Below, piece after piece: positions 24,914-34,031 of a stretch of DNA of 64,000 nucleotides. The notes beneath the pieces are model-generated. The model searched no databases. It saw only the letters and a list, made by a program, of their open reading frames with translations, and had not been told where the DNA came from. Position numbers and translations under genes: made by a program. The stretch comes from Saccharopolyspora aridisoli (lineage in GTDB: Bacteria; Actinomycetota; Actinomycetes; Mycobacteriales; Pseudonocardiaceae). The stretch lies in the NCBI RefSeq assembly GCF_004348445.1, contig NZ_SMKV01000014.1, positions 93,190 to 157,189 of the forward strand, read 5' to 3'. Every line of letters begins with the position of its first letter. The stretch's first letter is position 1.

Positions 24914-25369
24914 GTGCGCATTGTCGTTGACGATCTGACAGGTCCGGAGATCGAGGCTTTCCTGCACGGCCACCTCAGCGAGATGCGGGCGATCTCCCCT
25001 CCCGAGAGCACGCACGCGCTGGAGCTCAGCTCCCTGCGCCGACCTGGGGTGACGTTCTGGTCGGCGCGCGAGGGCGACGCGGTGCTGGGTTGCGGAGCGA
25101 TCAAAGAAATCGATCTTGAACATGCCGAGGTCAAATCGATGAGAACCGACCCAGGGCACACGAATCGCGGAATCGCATCGCAACTGCTGAAGCACATCAT
25201 CAGCGAATCGAAACTCATGGGCTACACCCGGTTGAGCCTCGAAACCGGTTCCGCCGAATTCTTCGAGCCGGCGCGCAAGCTCTACCTCAAACACGGCTTC
25301 GCCTACTGCGAGCCGTTCGCCGAATACCGCAAGGACCCCTGCAGCGTCTTCATGACCAAGTTCCTCTGA
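24914..25369 (+). CDS. GNAT family N-acetyltransferase
   Basis: The 151-residue protein has the GNAT core: a beta bulge around VLGCGAIKEI, the acetyl-CoA loop GHTNRGIAS near residue 80 (Q/R-x-x-G-x-A type), and C-terminal SLETGS...FEPARKLYLKHGF. It resembles small-molecule acetyltransferases of the PhnO/YafP type, but the substrate is unknown. GTG 24914 follows GGTGGGG by 7 nt; a TTG two codons earlier is the alternative. Stands alone after the tRNA gene. Confidence 0.88.
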   Translation: MRIVVDDLTGPEIEAFLHGHLSEMRAISPPESTHALELSSLRRPGVTFWSAREGDAVLGCGAIKEIDLEHAEVKSMRTDPGHTNRGIASQLLKHIISESKLMGYTRLSLETGSAEFFEPARKLYLKHGFAYCEPFAEYRKDPCSVFMTKFL

Positions 25370-25399
25370 GCCACCGAGCAACGGCCCCTGGGCGCGGAT

Positions 25400-25417
25400 C
25401 CTCGGCAACTGCCGAGG
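25400..25417 (+). terminator. Small hairpin after the GNAT gene
   Basis: CCTCGGC pairs with GCCGAGG over a 4-nt loop, about 30 bp downstream of the stop codon. Flanking GGA/TCC may extend the stem. Confidence 0.5.
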
Positions 25418-25476
25418 TCCCGGGCCCCGACGACTCCGCGCGTCGGCCCTCGGGCGATGCGGCGCATCATGGGGAC

Positions 25477-25953
25477 GTGGGTGCTGAGGCGACGGTGACC
25501 GATCGGCTGTTCCGCGCGGCCGTGTGGCTCAAGGGGCTGGACGCCGTGAGCCAGCTGACCGGTGGCGTCCTGCTGATCTTCTTCCCGCCGCGCGCGCTGA
25601 CGCGGATGGCGCACGGGGTGGTGACCCGGGACCTCCTAGGTCCGCCGACCGGTCCGCTGGCCGGGCACTTCGAGGAGGCCGTGCGCCACTTCACCGGTGG
25701 CGCCCGCGCGTTCGTGATCGGCTACCTGCTGGTGCACGGGCTGATCAAGCTCGTCCTGGTCATCGCGCTGCTCCGCAAGGCCGTCCGCTGGTACCCGGCC
25801 GCGATCACCGCGCTCGGGGTGTTCGTGCTCTTCGAGCTCGTCCGCGGCGTGCAGACGCACTCGTGGGTGCTGCCGGTGCTGACCGCGCTGGACGTCGTCA
25901 TCATCGTGCTGGTGATCAAGGAGTACCGGGAGTTGCGCCGAGACTCCGCCTGA
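25477..25953 (+). CDS. DUF2127 family membrane protein
   Basis: The 158-residue protein has four hydrophobic segments (~10-35, 72-100, 106-122, 127-145) with the pattern LFRAAVWLKGLDAVSQLTGG near the N terminus and GGARAFVIGYLLVHGLIKLVLV in the middle, characteristic of DUF2127. Function is unknown. The start is GTG behind GGGGAC. Confidence 0.8.
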   Translation: MGAEATVTDRLFRAAVWLKGLDAVSQLTGGVLLIFFPPRALTRMAHGVVTRDLLGPPTGPLAGHFEEAVRHFTGGARAFVIGYLLVHGLIKLVLVIALLRKAVRWYPAAITALGVFVLFELVRGVQTHSWVLPVLTALDVVIIVLVIKEYRELRRDSA

Positions 25954-25969
25954 CGGAACGATCTCCGCG

Positions 25970-25986
25970 CCGCCGGACACCGGCGG
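25970..25986 (+). terminator. Hairpin after the DUF2127 gene
   Basis: CCGCCGG pairs with CCGGCGG over a 3-nt loop, 17 bp downstream of the stop codon. Confidence 0.5.
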
Positions 25987-26136
25987 AGCAGGAATTCCGT
26001 TGGGAAATCCGTGGAATTGGTCACGCGGGTAATTCCCAGCAATTGGCGATTTGTGCTCAATCAATGGACAGCGTCACTCGGTCGAGTGAAGGTCGATTTC
26101 GGTCCTCGCCCAATCCGCGAACCGAAGGAGACCAAC

Positions 26137-26874
26137 GTGTCGCTCGTCCGCAATTTCGCCGGACTCGCCGGTGCCGTGATCGCCGGTGGCCTGCTGGCAG
26201 TGCCCGCTCAGGCAGCAGATACCACTCCGCAGGACGTCCAGCCGTACATCATCGATGGCCGCGAGGTGGACAGCGCACCTTGGGCGGCCCGCCTGTTCGT
26301 CAACGACCAGGAGACCTGCACCGCTTCGATCATCGCCCCCGAGTGGGTGCTCACCGCTCAGCACTGCGTCGCCGACGCGGCTGACGGCAACGGACTGAGC
26401 TTCAACATCGGGGACGTCGACCAGACCAAGGGTGAGCACGCCAACGCCATCCCGGGCGAGGTGCACATCCACGACACCGCCGACATCGCGCTGGTCAAGA
26501 TCGACCACGCGGTGCAGACCGACTACGCACCGCTGGGCGATGCGGGCACAGTCAACACCGGCGACACCGTCCAGGCCTACGGCTGGGGCGCGACCTGCAC
26601 CGACAAGCCCGAGATCGAGTGCCAGGCACCGATCCTGAAGGTCGCCGACGTCAACGTGACCGGCGTCAACGGCGACTGCACCGACTACCGCGGCGGCCAG
26701 GCCATCTGCGCGTCGCGCGGTGACGGCATCCCGGCCGGTGGCGACTCCGGCGGCCCGATGTTCGCAGGTGACAAGCAGGTCGGCGTGGCCTCCACGAGCG
26801 ACCGCGCGACCTCGACCGCCTACGTCAACATCACCGAGTACCGCGACTGGATCTCGTCGCTGGCCGGAGTCTGA
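26137..26874 (+). CDS. Secreted trypsin-like serine protease (S1A)
   Basis: The 245-residue product starts at GTG 26137 with GAAGGAG 6 nt upstream; the longer frame to 26011 is rejected. A signal peptide ends in VPAQA near residue 26, and a short propeptide precedes YIIDGREV, the expected activation site. The triad is visible as TAQHC (His), DIALVKI (Asp) and GDSGGP (Ser). Cysteines form plausible pairs around the active-site His and in the C-terminal half. The extracellular substrate is unknown; such proteases are common secreted enzymes of Saccharopolyspora and Streptomyces. A 20-bp terminator hairpin follows. Confidence 0.92.
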   Translation: MSLVRNFAGLAGAVIAGGLLAVPAQAADTTPQDVQPYIIDGREVDSAPWAARLFVNDQETCTASIIAPEWVLTAQHCVADAADGNGLSFNIGDVDQTKGEHANAIPGEVHIHDTADIALVKIDHAVQTDYAPLGDAGTVNTGDTVQAYGWGATCTDKPEIECQAPILKVADVNVTGVNGDCTDYRGGQAICASRGDGIPAGGDSGGPMFAGDKQVGVASTSDRATSTAYVNITEYRDWISSLAGV

Positions 26875-26921
26875 TCGACCCCTCTCCACGGGAACCCGGA
26901 CGCAGGCACGGGCTCCCACAC

Positions 26922-26969
26922 GCGGGCGCACTCGCCCGGGGCGTGCCGGCCCCGGGCGAGTGCGCCCGC
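26922..26969 (+). terminator. Strong terminator after the serine protease
   Basis: A perfect 20-bp stem (26922-26941 with 26950-26969) closes an 8-nt loop. It is the strongest hairpin in the window and isolates ectA from the protease gene. The remainder of 26970-27205 is relatively AT-rich and holds no gene that I can support. Confidence 0.9.
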
Positions 26970-27205
26970 TGCCATTTCCACCGGATCCGACGGTATTCGC
27001 AACACCGGAAGATTTCCTGCCCGACGTTCACCGATCAGTCTTGAATTCAGCGTTTTCGCAGGTCAGGATATGCCGGAAATTGTCCTGCAAAACCCCGAAG
27101 ATGGGGGCTAGCACCGGCCGAGACGACGGATCAACGTTTCTGTAGTGCTTCTCACGTGTAAAATTGCGAATCGCCTGGTAGATGCCGGAAGAAAGGCGCC
27201 AGAAC

Positions 27206-27242
27206 CTGACTCAACACGGATGTTCTGTTAAGTTGGCAAAGC
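27206..27242 (+). promoter_or_regulatory. Candidate ectA promoter, near-leaderless
   Basis: CTGACT (27206-27211), 17 bp and TAAGTT (27229-27234) fit a SigA-type promoter whose start would lie at or just before ATG 27243. No Shine-Dalgarno sequence is visible between the -10 and the ATG, consistent with a leaderless transcript. The upstream 200 bp are unusually AT-rich for this window. Confidence 0.5.
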
Positions 27243-27788
27243 ATGACCGGCGATAAACCGAGCCATAAGCACGAAGATCGAAATGGCGGAAGCGGTTCAG
27301 CCGGACGGTTGGAGATCGACGCTCCGGTCGTCGCGGACGGCCCAGAGCTCTACCGGATCACCCGCGATTCGGCAGTGCTCGATGTGAACTCGTCCTACGC
27401 ATATTTGCTGTGGTGTCGTGATTTCTCGCAGACCTCCGCGGTGGCGCGTGTCGACGGTGCGGTCGTGGGCTTCGTGACCGGGTTCATCCGGCCCGAAGCC
27501 CCGGACACCATCGTGGTGTGGCAGATCGCCGTCGATGCCTCCCAGCGCGGGGGTGGCGTGGCAGGCAAGCTGCTGAACCACCTGCTCGACCGCGTGCAGG
27601 GGCGCGGAGTGCGGTTCCTGGAGACCACGATCACCCCGGACAACACCGCGTCGATCAAGCTATTCAGCGCACTGGCGCGCGACCGAGCCGCAGAGATCAA
27701 CAGCAGCGAGTTGTTCACCGCTGATCTGTTCCCCGACTCGCACCTGGGGGAAGACCTGTACCGCATCGGGCCGCTCGACGCCGCCTGA
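27243..27788 (+). CDS. ectA: L-2,4-diaminobutyrate N-gamma-acetyltransferase
   Basis: The 181-residue GNAT enzyme catalyses the second step of ectoine synthesis, acetylating diaminobutyrate. Family features are [36 protein letters not shown] and the acetyl-CoA loop QRGGGVAG near residue 101, followed by ETTITPDN. The first ~25 residues are charged and variable. It heads the ectABCD cluster and probably starts from a leaderless promoter. Confidence 0.95.
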   Translation: MTGDKPSHKHEDRNGGSGSAGRLEIDAPVVADGPELYRITRDSAVLDVNSSYAYLLWCRDFSQTSAVARVDGAVVGFVTGFIRPEAPDTIVVWQIAVDASQRGGGVAGKLLNHLLDRVQGRGVRFLETTITPDNTASIKLFSALARDRAAEINSSELFTADLFPDSHLGEDLYRIGPLDAA

Positions 27789-27855
27789 CTACACCCAATC
27801 TTGTTCGTCCCTGAAGCGCCGGGCGCCCGCGCGCCGTCGGCCGAACGGAGGATCC

Positions 27856-29103
27856 GTGAACGACATCTTCGCCACCCTTGAATCGGAAGTCCGCAGCTAC
27901 AGCCGAACGTGGCCGACCACGTTCGACCGCGCGGTCGGAAGTTACCTCTACGACTTGGACGGCACCGGCTACCTCGACTTCTTCGCAGGCGCCGGCGCGC
28001 TCAACTACGGCCACAACAACCCGGCCCTGAAGGAGAAGCTGCTCGACTACATCGCGCGCGACGGCGTGGTCCACGGACTCGACCAGGCCACCAAGGCCAA
28101 GGCCGAGTTCCTGGAGAGCTTCAACTCCAACGTGCTCCAGCCGCGCGGCCTCAACTACAAGGTCCAGTTCCCCGGCCCGACGGGCACCAACTCGGTCGAG
28201 TCGGCGCTGAAACTGGCCCGCAAGATCACCGGCCGCGAGTCGATCATCAACTTCACCAACGCCTTCCACGGCATGACGCTGGGCTCGCTGTCGGTCACCG
28301 GCAACTCGATGAAGCGCGGCGGCGCGGGCATCCCGCTGGTGCACGCCACCCCGATGCCCTACGACGACTACTTCGACGGCCGGGTGCCCGACTTCCTGTA
28401 CTTCGAGCGCATGCTGGAGGACAGCGGTTCGGGCCTCAACGAGCCGGCGGCGGTCATCGTCGAGACGCTGCAGGGCGAGGGCGGCATCAACTCGTCCCGC
28501 CCCGAGTGGCTGCGCGGTCTCTACGACCTGTGCCAGAAGCACGGGATCCTCATGATCGTCGACGACGTGCAGATGGGCTGCGGCCGTACCGGTCCGTTCT
28601 TCTCCTTCGAGGAGGCCGGCATCCAGCCCGACATCGTCTGCCTGTCCAAGTCCATCGGCGGCTACGGCATGCCCCTGGCGGTGACGCTGATCAAGCCGGA
28701 GCACGACGTGTGGGAGCCGGGCGAGCACAACGGCACCTTCCGCGGGAACAACCCGGCGTTCGTGACCGCCAGCGAGGCGTTCCGGCTGTACTGGTCCGAC
28801 GACCAGCTGGAGAAGTCCACCATCGCCAAGGGCGAGCGGGTCGGCCAGGTGCTGGAGGAGATCGCCGCAGAGCACGGTGGCGCGATCGCCAAGGGCCGCG
28901 GTCTGGCTCGTGGTTTGGGCTTCGAGGACACGAACGTGGCGGGCAAGGTCTCCAAGGCCGCGTTCGACCGGAAGCTCCTGATGGAGACCTCCGGTCCCTC
29001 CAGCGAGGTCCTGAAGATCATGCCGCCGCTGACCATCTCCAACGAGGAGCTGGAGAAGGGACTGGCGATCGTCCGCGACTCCGTCAAGTCCGTTCTCGCC
29101 TGA
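27856..29103 (+). CDS. ectB: Diaminobutyrate--2-oxoglutarate aminotransferase
   Basis: The 415-residue class III aminotransferase makes L-2,4-diaminobutyrate from aspartate semialdehyde, the first committed step of ectoine synthesis. Motifs include [53 protein letters not shown] and the PLP lysine in LSKSIGG. The GTG start follows CGGAGGATCC. It lies 67 bp after ectA. A strong hairpin follows the stop before ectC. Confidence 0.96.
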   Translation: MNDIFATLESEVRSYSRTWPTTFDRAVGSYLYDLDGTGYLDFFAGAGALNYGHNNPALKEKLLDYIARDGVVHGLDQATKAKAEFLESFNSNVLQPRGLNYKVQFPGPTGTNSVESALKLARKITGRESIINFTNAFHGMTLGSLSVTGNSMKRGGAGIPLVHATPMPYDDYFDGRVPDFLYFERMLEDSGSGLNEPAAVIVETLQGEGGINSSRPEWLRGLYDLCQKHGILMIVDDVQMGCGRTGPFFSFEEAGIQPDIVCLSKSIGGYGMPLAVTLIKPEHDVWEPGEHNGTFRGNNPAFVTASEAFRLYWSDDQLEKSTIAKGERVGQVLEEIAAEHGGAIAKGRGLARGLGFEDTNVAGKVSKAAFDRKLLMETSGPSSEVLKIMPPLTISNEELEKGLAIVRDSVKSVLA

Positions 29104-29121
29104 TTCCGGCGTAGCGCTCAC

Positions 29122-29174
29122 GGGGTCGGGAGGGTGAAAAGGGCCGTCGATCGGCTCTCGCCCCTCCCGGCCCC
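29122..29174 (+). terminator. Large hairpin between ectB and ectC (attenuator or processing site)
   Basis: GGGG-T-CGGGAGGG pairs with CCCTCCCG-G-CCCC, and an inner GGGCCG/CGGCTC element extends the structure. It lies 18 bp after the ectB stop and well before ectC, so it could reduce read-through or stabilise the ectAB message. Confidence 0.55.
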
Positions 29175-29250
29175 TGCACGTCGTGCGGCAAGCTACGTGT
29201 GGGCGAGTACCCGCGCAGTGCACCACTGGTAAAGATTCGCAGGAGGAAAC

Positions 29251-29652
29251 GTGATCGTCCGGCACCTCTCGGACATCGAGGACACCGACGCCGACATCAA
29301 GACCGAGAACTGGCGCAGCAAGCGCATTGTCCTGGCCAAGGACAAGCTGGGCTTCTCGGTGCACGAGACCACGCTCTACGCCGGCACGGTGAACGACTTC
29401 TGGTACGCCAACCACATCGAGGCCGTGTTCATCACCGAGGGTGAGGGCGAGGTCGAGAACAAGGCGACCGGCGAGGTCCACCAGCTCAAGCCGGGCTCGA
29501 TCTACGTGCTCAACGATGCGGACAAGCACCAGGTCCGCCCCAAGACGACCATGAAGACCGTGTGCGTGTTCAACCCGCCGGTCACAGGTCGTGAGGTCCA
29601 CGACGAGAACGGGGTCTACCCGCTGATCGTCGAGGACGAGGTCGCCAGCTGA
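29251..29652 (+). CDS. ectC: L-ectoine synthase
   Basis: The 133-residue cupin enzyme closes N-gamma-acetyl-diaminobutyrate into ectoine. Conserved segments include MIVR, DTLYAGT-like [29 protein letters not shown] and a PGS.YVLN.DKH cupin motif. The GTG start has AGGAGGAA just upstream. Length matches EctC (~130). Confidence 0.96.
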   Translation: MIVRHLSDIEDTDADIKTENWRSKRIVLAKDKLGFSVHETTLYAGTVNDFWYANHIEAVFITEGEGEVENKATGEVHQLKPGSIYVLNDADKHQVRPKTTMKTVCVFNPPVTGREVHDENGVYPLIVEDEVAS

Positions 29653-29664
29653 GTTAAGCGACGC

Positions 29665-29701
29665 GCGCGGCGGGTACCCGGAGAAAACGGACCCGCCGCG
29701 C
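29665..29701 (+). terminator. Hairpin between ectC and ectD
   Basis: GCGCGGCGGGT pairs perfectly with ACCCGCCGCGC across a 15-nt loop, directly after the ectC stop. A second smaller hairpin (CCCCACG/CGTGGGG, 29725-29744) follows. ectD may therefore be transcribed at a lower level or from its own promoter. Confidence 0.65.
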
Positions 29702-29856
29702 TGTCTTTGAACCACCAGGGTTTTCCCCACGCGTTGACGTGGGGGAACGCGGGCACTTGACGTGTGCCGCTTCTTACCGAGGAACCGAGAACGGCGGGCG
29801 GTGTCGACCAGGGCATCGGCCCGCTCCGGCGGGAATTCGCGAAGGAGGCGCAACCC

Positions 29857-30756
29857 ATGACCCTCGCTGATCTGAGCACCACGGACCGCTACCCCACCCG
29901 GGGCTCCGATTCGACGTTGCTCGATCGGACCGATCCGACCGTCTGGTCCGGTGTTCGCACCGGCCCGGCCGCGCGCGACGAGCTGGCCGCTCACGACGCC
30001 AAGGGCTTCCACGTGGTGGAGGGACTGCTGTCCCCCGCGGAAGTGCAGGCTCACTGGCAGGAGCTGGAGAGGCTGATGCGCGATGAGAGGGTCCGCAACG
30101 ACGAACGCACCGTCGTCGAACGTTCGTCGAACGAAGTCCGCTCCATCTTCGAGGTCCACGAGATCAGCGAGCAGATCGGAGCGCTGGCTCGCGATCCGCG
30201 AGTGCTGGACCGCGCCCGGCAGATCCTGGGCTCGGACGTGTACGTGCACCAGAGCCGGATCAACTTCATGCCCGGCTACCGCGGTACGGGTTTCTACTGG
30301 CACTCGGACTTCGAGACGTGGCACGCCGAGGACGGCATGCCGGCCATGCGCGCGGTCAGCATCTCCATCGCGCTGACCGACAACTACCCGTTCAACGGCG
30401 GTCTGATGCTCATGCCGGGTGCGCATCGCACGTTCGTGTCCTGCGCTGGTGAGACTCCGGAGGACAACTACAAGTCCTCGCTCAAGCAGCAGAAGGTCGG
30501 CGTCCCGTCCGAGGACAACATCACCAAGCTCGCCTACGAGCACGGGATCGAGCAGTTCACCGGCCAGGCGGGTTCGGCCTTGTGGTTCGACTCCAACTGC
30601 ATGCACGGCTCGGGCAACAACATCACGCCCTACCCGCGCTCGAACATCTTCATCGTGTTTAACAGCGTGGACAACGCACTGGTAGAGCCCTTCGCAGCGA
30701 AGTCCCCACGACCGGATTACGTAGCGTCCAGGGACTTCACCCCCCTGAGGCGTTGA
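29857..30756 (+). CDS. ectD: Ectoine hydroxylase
   Basis: The 299-residue Fe(II)/2-oxoglutarate dioxygenase converts ectoine to 5-hydroxyectoine. The EctD signature FYWHSDFETWH contains the H-x-D iron ligands, and the distal His is in MHGSGNN. ATG 29857 follows GAAGGAGG; the frame upstream of it is not coding. It is separated from ectC by 204 bp holding two hairpins. The 256 bp after the stop contain only short inverted repeats, e.g. 30941-30973, and no gene. Confidence 0.96.
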   Translation: MTLADLSTTDRYPTRGSDSTLLDRTDPTVWSGVRTGPAARDELAAHDAKGFHVVEGLLSPAEVQAHWQELERLMRDERVRNDERTVVERSSNEVRSIFEVHEISEQIGALARDPRVLDRARQILGSDVYVHQSRINFMPGYRGTGFYWHSDFETWHAEDGMPAMRAVSISIALTDNYPFNGGLMLMPGAHRTFVSCAGETPEDNYKSSLKQQKVGVPSEDNITKLAYEHGIEQFTGQAGSALWFDSNCMHGSGNNITPYPRSNIFIVFNSVDNALVEPFAAKSPRPDYVASRDFTPLRR

Positions 30757-31012
30757 TTCCGGCCCGGAGCGGCCCGTTCCTCGATGGCGGGGAGCGGGCC
30801 GGCCGGTGCGTTGCGGCGGAACCCCACCGGCCCTGGGGACGTCGGCGTAAGGGGAGCTTCGGCGACCCGAGGGGCTCCTCTTCCTCGGTGGTGGAGCCGG
30901 ACCACGAAGCGAACTTCACGGTGCCACCAGTGGTCGCCAACGGAGGTTCTGGCCCGCCCGTGATCGACCTCCGTTCCGCCCCGTCAGTTCGGACCGGAAC
31001 TGCCCACTTCCC

Positions 31013-32284
31013 TCACCTCACGGGGTGAGCGGCGAGAACCCTGCCGGCCTCCGCCGCAGCCGCCGGGTCCAGGAGGGGGTACCTGCCTCCGGCGACGAAG
31101 CGCTCCGAGAGCTCGAAGGTGATCGTCTCGCCCTCTGCCAGGAAGTTCGCCGTGGCCTGGGCGTTCGTCGTGACGTTGTCGGGATGCGTGATGGCGATGT
31201 CGGTGTGGGTCGCGGCGAGGTACGGGCTGGCGAACTGGGTGAACGAATCGCCCACCATGCGCACCGGCTTGGTGATCATGCCTGGTTTGGGCGAGGACTT
31301 CAGGTGCAGCGGCTGGTGGAAGTCACTGGGCTTGAACTGCGTGTTGTCGGCTCCCCCGTCCGGTGCCAGCGAATACGCCTGGATCGGCACCGTGCGGTCC
31401 TGCCCCAGCAGGTCCGGGATGTCGGCGCTGTGCGAGTACTGCCGCGACGGTGCCATCTTCCACGTGCTGGTGATTCCCGGCGACAACCGCTCCGCGAGCT
31501 GGTAGACCATCGTCGCGCCGCCCTCGTGGGTCCAGTGCGTGTCGATGTCGTGGTAGATCGGGCGGCCGTTGCGCTCGGCGGTCTGCCGCAGCGGGGCGCG
31601 CAGGTCGATCGCTCCGGTCGCCTTCGGGACCTCTCCCCAGAACGCCTCCCGCCCGGCGACGGAGCAGTCCTCGCCCGGGTAGGTCTCCGGCAGGTGCTCC
31701 GGGTACACGGTGGACTTGTCCGGGGCGATGACCAACTGGAACTCGCGCCCGGACGACTCCACGGCCTTCCGCCAGGCGCGCAGCCCGGCGATCACCTCCT
31801 CCGTCGAGCGGGACGGGACGCAGCGGTAGGACACGTCGTGGCCCAGGTACAGCCACCCGTCCTCGCCCTCGATGACCGGCGGGAACACGCTTTCGTCGAT
31901 CGGCGGCTTCGCGTCCACCTGCCCCGCGCCCACCGGCGAGCTGTGCGAGCCGCCCGCCAGCGGAGCCGGTTCGCCGAACACCCCCCTGCTGATGCCGTTG
32001 ACCGCCTGCACCGCTCCCTTGCGGAACGGCAGGTGATCGGTGGCCCACCCGTTCAGACCGGTGAAGAAATCGAGGCCCTCGGTGACGCTGGGGAACTCGG
32101 CCAGCGGCCGGTTCTCCAGCTGCTCCGGCCGCGCGCCGAACAACCAGCTGCTCAACGGAGCGCTGAAGAACGCCAGCGCGCAGATCAACGCCACCAGCTG
32201 ACGCCTGCCGTGCCGAGGCCGGTGCAGCGGGTGTTCCCGCGGCAACCACGCCTCGTGCACCGGCGGCAGCTCAGGAGTCCTCAC
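31013..32284 (-). CDS. AlgX/AlgJ-like SGNH O-acetylation protein
   Basis: The 423-residue protein has one N-terminal transmembrane helix (~37-52) and an exported SGNH-like domain with GEDGWLYLGHD, the D-x-H motif in DIDTHWTH and the late GDSF motif in MVGDSFTQF. It is the acetyltransferase partner of MBOAT proteins in cell-surface polysaccharide O-acetylation (AlgX/AlgJ family). The frame is open far upstream through the neighbouring AlgI-like gene; GTG 32284 is chosen because AAGAGGG lies 10 nt before it. The target polymer is unknown. A dispersed repeat separates it from the AlgI-like gene. Confidence 0.82.
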   Translation of the reverse strand: MRTPELPPVHEAWLPREHPLHRPRHGRRQLVALICALAFFSAPLSSWLFGARPEQLENRPLAEFPSVTEGLDFFTGLNGWATDHLPFRKGAVQAVNGISRGVFGEPAPLAGGSHSSPVGAGQVDAKPPIDESVFPPVIEGEDGWLYLGHDVSYRCVPSRSTEEVIAGLRAWRKAVESSGREFQLVIAPDKSTVYPEHLPETYPGEDCSVAGREAFWGEVPKATGAIDLRAPLRQTAERNGRPIYHDIDTHWTHEGGATMVYQLAERLSPGITSTWKMAPSRQYSHSADIPDLLGQDRTVPIQAYSLAPDGGADNTQFKPSDFHQPLHLKSSPKPGMITKPVRMVGDSFTQFASPYLAATHTDIAITHPDNVTTNAQATANFLAEGETITFELSERFVAGGRYPLLDPAAAAEAGRVLAAHPVR

Positions 32285-32400
32285 GTCAATCACGCCCTCT
32301 TGAACCCGTTGCGGAGTTGCCTCGCTTGGCGGTTCGGGTAGCGGAACCTGACCGGCTCCGCGCACCACACCTGATGCACGTACACGGCGTCGCGGCGCAC

Positions 32401-32462
32401 TCGCCACGAAGCCGCTGAAGAACCCGCGGCGGTGCGAGCTGAGTCCCGCACCTGGAACAGCG
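32401..32462 (-). repeat. Dispersed intergenic repeat, copy B
   Basis: Minus-strand copy of the repeat found at 4631, 44144 and 61159. On the plus strand it reads TCGCCACGA...AGAACCCG.GGCGGTGC, nearly the same as the copy at 61159. It lies within 90 bp downstream of the AlgI-like stop codon, in the same orientation as that gene. Weaker similarity may continue to about 32330. Confidence 0.6.
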
Positions 32463-32487
32463 GCTCCGCCGCAACCATGAACAACTC

Positions 32488-33924
32488 CTAGAACTGGTAG
32501 TACAGGAATGGGCTGAACGTGCCCGTGGCCACCAGCAGACCCGAGTAGCCCAGGCCCGCTGTGAGCACCGCCGCGCGCACCGCGTACGCCTCGCGGGTGC
32601 GGACGGCCTCCAGGAACGGACCGGTTCCCGAGCCCGCGGGCAACAGCACCACGATCAGCGCGACCAGCAGGAAGAACAGCCGCTGGTGGGTCACCGACGC
32701 CGAGACGATGTCGGTCAGCCCCGCCAGGTCCGGCACCAGCATGTGCCCCAGCACCCCCAGCGCGCTGCCCAGGTCCGGGGCGCGGAAGAACACCCAGCCG
32801 ATCACCACCAGCAGCATCGTCGACGCCCTCCGCACCAGCCGCAAGCGCCAGTCCGAGGGTGCCGTCGACCAGCCGAAACGGCGTTCCAGCACCAGCAGCG
32901 AACCGTGGAAGAGCCCCCACACCAGGTACGTCCAGGCCGCGCCGTGCCAAAAACCGGTGAGCACGAATATGATCGTCAGGTTCCGGTAGGTCCTCCTGGT
33001 GCCCAGCCGGTTGCCGCCGAGCGGGATGTAGACGTAGTCGCGGAACCAGCGCGACAGCGACATGTGCCAGCGCCGCCAGAACTCGGTGATCGTCACCGAG
33101 GAGTAGGGCCGCGCGAAGTTCTCCGGCAGCCGGAACCCCAGCATCCGACCCAGCCCGATCGCCATGTCCGAGTAGCCGGAGAAGTCGAAGTACAGCTGCA
33201 CCGTGTAGCCGATCGCGCCCAGCCAGGCGATCGCGAACGTCATGTCCTGGGCGGGAGTGGCGAAGCAGGCGTCGACCATCGGCGCCAACGTGTCGGCGAT
33301 GACGACCTTCTTCGTCAGACCCCAAGCGAAGCGCGGGAAACCGGCCGCGATGTCGTCGAGCCGGTGCGTGCGGCGCTGCGGGAGCTGGTCGGCGATCTCC
33401 CGGTAGCGCACGATCGGGCCCGCCACCAACTGCGGGAACATCGCGATGTAGGTGATGAACGAGACCGGGTCGCGCAGCGCGGGCCGCTCGCCCCGGTAGA
33501 TGTCCACCACGTAGGAGATGTGGTGGAACGTGTAGAACGAGATCCCGATCGGCAGCGCCAGCTGCAGCACCGGGTAGTCGCCACCGAACCAGTGCGCCAG
33601 CACCGCCAGCTGCTCGGTGGCGAAACCCGCGTACTTCCAGATCAGCAGGACGGTCAGGTTGATCGCGACCACGCCGACCAGCAGCCACCTGCGGCGTTCC
33701 CGCTGGCCCGGCCACTCGGCACCCGGTTCCAGGCGACGCCCCGCCAGGAAGTTCACCGCGATGCACGCCAGCAGCAACAACGTCGTGCCGCCCGCGCCGC
33801 TGGCGTAGAACACGAGGCTGGCGACCGCGATGACGACGTTGCGCCCGCTTCGAGGTGCCACCAGCACGACCGCGAGCACGGCCGGCAGGAAGTACCACAG
33901 GAACAGCGGTGAAGCGAACGACAT
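32488..33924 (-). CDS. MBOAT family O-acyltransferase (AlgI/DltB type)
   Basis: The 478-residue protein has about eleven transmembrane helices and the MBOAT motifs SFYTFHHISYVVD, FARPYSSVTITEFWRRWHMSLS (conserved His) and GFWHGAAW (catalytic His). It moves acetyl groups across the membrane to an AlgX/AlgJ-like partner, encoded 203 bp downstream. ATG 33924 fits the family N terminus. The putative ribosome binding site GAGG is inside a 7-bp hairpin (33928-33949), which could lower translation or act as the rlmB terminator. Confidence 0.92.
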   Translation of the reverse strand: MSFASPLFLWYFLPAVLAVVLVAPRSGRNVVIAVASLVFYASGAGGTTLLLLACIAVNFLAGRRLEPGAEWPGQRERRRWLLVGVVAINLTVLLIWKYAGFATEQLAVLAHWFGGDYPVLQLALPIGISFYTFHHISYVVDIYRGERPALRDPVSFITYIAMFPQLVAGPIVRYREIADQLPQRRTHRLDDIAAGFPRFAWGLTKKVVIADTLAPMVDACFATPAQDMTFAIAWLGAIGYTVQLYFDFSGYSDMAIGLGRMLGFRLPENFARPYSSVTITEFWRRWHMSLSRWFRDYVYIPLGGNRLGTRRTYRNLTIIFVLTGFWHGAAWTYLVWGLFHGSLLVLERRFGWSTAPSDWRLRLVRRASTMLLVVIGWVFFRAPDLGSALGVLGHMLVPDLAGLTDIVSASVTHQRLFFLLVALIVVLLPAGSGTGPFLEAVRTREAYAVRAAVLTAGLGYSGLLVATGTFSPFLYYQF

Positions 33925-34031
33925 GAAGGGCCTCGGCTGCGGGAGGCCCACGCCTCCTCGGTCGGTTACCGGAGAAGGAGCCTAACCGAGGTCCGCACGC
34001 CGCATGCCCGGAATGGACCGGGCTTTCACCG

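Noticed and set aside
24600..25369. tRNA-Thr plus GNAT gene as a possible integrated element at a tRNA attachment site
   Set aside because: No integrase, no repeat of the tRNA 3' end and no composition shift were seen.
27715..30606. Minus-strand frame of 963 codons across ectABCD
   Set aside because: Antisense to four well-recognised ectoine genes, no ribosome binding site and no domain.
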